This document shows positions 63,171 through 64,000 of a stretch of 64,000 nucleotides of DNA, piece after piece (position 1 is the first letter of the stretch; every line of letters starts with the position of its first letter). The notes beneath the pieces were generated by a model. It ran no database searches. It saw only the letters and a program-made list of their open reading frames with translations, and was not told the DNA's origin. Where the stretch lies: positions 4,295,845-4,359,844 of the forward strand of contig OU744453.1 in the NCBI GenBank assembly GCA_916610825.1, written 5' to 3'. Source of the stretch: Haliclystus octoradiatus (Eukaryota; Cnidaria; Staurozoa; Stauromedusae; Haliclystidae). A program made the translations under genes and the position numbers.

Positions 63171-64000
63171 ATGGCTACTTTTCGTGGTCGATTGCCACCC
63201 GAATTTGACCCTGGACAACGTAACGCTTATGACCGCTTTACAAAATGGAAGGCAACATTTTCAAATTATATGCTTGCAACAGACCTTGATGAAAAGTCAG
63301 AAGAAAAGAAACTGGCTATATTATACAACGTGGCTGGAGATGATTTCAGAAGATTTGCTAAAAAAAATTGTCAATTTGGATTTCAACTGGTTGAAAACTC
63401 GACAAACGTGCTTGCCGAAATTGAACGAATATTGAAACCTCAAAGACGGAACCTGGAATATCGGTGTCGATTGTTAGATTTGAAACAAACACATGATGAA
63501 ACAATACATGAATTTCTACAGCAATTACGAGCATTGTATCAGGAATCTGGTTATATTGACAGAAATCTCACAGGTGAACTATTAATTCGGGATCTACTGA
63601 TTAGAGGCATTAAAAACGACGACGCGAAACGCCTCGTTTTACAACAAGATATTGATAATTTAGAAATTGATCAATGTATGCGTTTAATATCTACTTTCGA
63701 AACAGTAAGCGATACCGTTTTAACGCCATCTACATCCGATACAAACGCAGTCATAGATGATTGTAAATATTGCGGTAAAAATCATGTAAGAGGTAAATGT
63801 CCTGCATATCGTAAAACGTGTTCAAAATGTGGTCGATTAAATCATTTCAGTTCTGTTTGTCTATCAAAATCAAAAGTGTCGTCACACTCGCGTGATAGAT
63901 TTGATAACCGTGATGCATCTACATCAAGTAAAAATAAATATGATAATAAGAAATCTGATAAACGTAATAGCAAGTCGAAATCTAAATCCCGCTCAGAAAG
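63171..64000 (+). CDS. Gag of a Ty3/gypsy-type LTR retrotransposon, cut by the window edge
   Basis: ATG at 63171, 40 bp after the LTR. The frame is open to the last base (276 codons) with no stop. Residues about 1-190 are an alpha-helical capsid-like region typical of gypsy-type gag. Around residues 199-226 are two zinc knuckles: a first with the spacing C-x2-C-x3-H-x4-C and a second with C-x2-C-x4-H-x4-C. A Lys/Ser/Arg-rich tail follows. Gag packages the element RNA into particles. The clean frame and LTR suggest a young copy. Protease, reverse transcriptase and integrase would be downstream, outside the window. It lies in intron 19 of NPHP4, same strand. Confidence 0.88.
   Translation, partial: MATFRGRLPPEFDPGQRNAYDRFTKWKATFSNYMLATDLDEKSEEKKLAILYNVAGDDFRRFAKKNCQFGFQLVENSTNVLAEIERILKPQRRNLEYRCRLLDLKQTHDETIHEFLQQLRALYQESGYIDRNLTGELLIRDLLIRGIKNDDAKRLVLQQDIDNLEIDQCMRLISTFETVSDTVLTPSTSDTNAVIDDCKYCGKNHVRGKCPAYRKTCSKCGRLNHFSSVCLSKSKVSSHSRDRFDNRDASTSSKNKYDNKKSDKRNSKSKSKSRSE

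Overview
This is an AT-rich, repeat-laden piece of an animal nuclear genome, most likely a marine invertebrate. Evidence for that: genes are split into many short exons with GT..AG introns; a ciliary transition-zone gene and secreted PAN, thrombospondin-1 and ILEI-domain modules are present; LINEs, tRNA-derived SINEs, Tigger-like MITEs and a Ty3/gypsy-type LTR element are inserted into introns and into each other. There is nothing prokaryotic. The exact taxon cannot be read from the sequence.

Genes. (1) About 1.1-12.4 kb, + strand: a small secreted cysteine-rich protein with one thrombospondin type-1 repeat, four exons ending at a clear stop (12427-12429). A PAN/apple-type exon lies just upstream and may belong to the same gene. 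(2) 15.0-23.6 kb, - strand: a complete four-exon gene for a secreted ILEI/FAM3-type protein of 243 residues. (3) 24.9 kb to beyond the right edge, + strand: the first 19 exons (751 codons) of nephrocystin-4 (NPHP4). All exon phases agree and the reading frame never breaks. Genes 2 and 3 are divergent, with about 1.3 kb between their start codons.

Repeats. Intron 1 of the TSP1 gene starts with an about 850-bp (AAT)n tract. Intron 2 holds a chimeric, decayed LINE (5.8-9.0 kb) and a cluster of LINE 3' tails. The last intron of the ILEI gene holds a 2.9-kb terminal-inverted-repeat element with a second one nested in it. NPHP4 introns contain several families: a foldback family built from the palindrome GTTCATGAAC, including one 3.2-kb copy with about 2.2 kb of non-repeat interior; a 3.3-kb transposon whose core is an inverted satellite array; two tRNA-derived SINE families, several copies of which are split by later insertions; Tigger-like MITEs that often lie within tens of bases of a splice site; and, at the right end, the 5' LTR and gag of a Ty3/gypsy-type element.

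The genes have no evident joint pathway. NPHP4 acts at the base of cilia; the other two products are predicted to be secreted. The most unusual content is the repeat structure, particularly the GTTCATGAAC foldback family and the palindromic satellite transposon. In several cases a related uninterrupted copy within the same window shows where the insertion ends.
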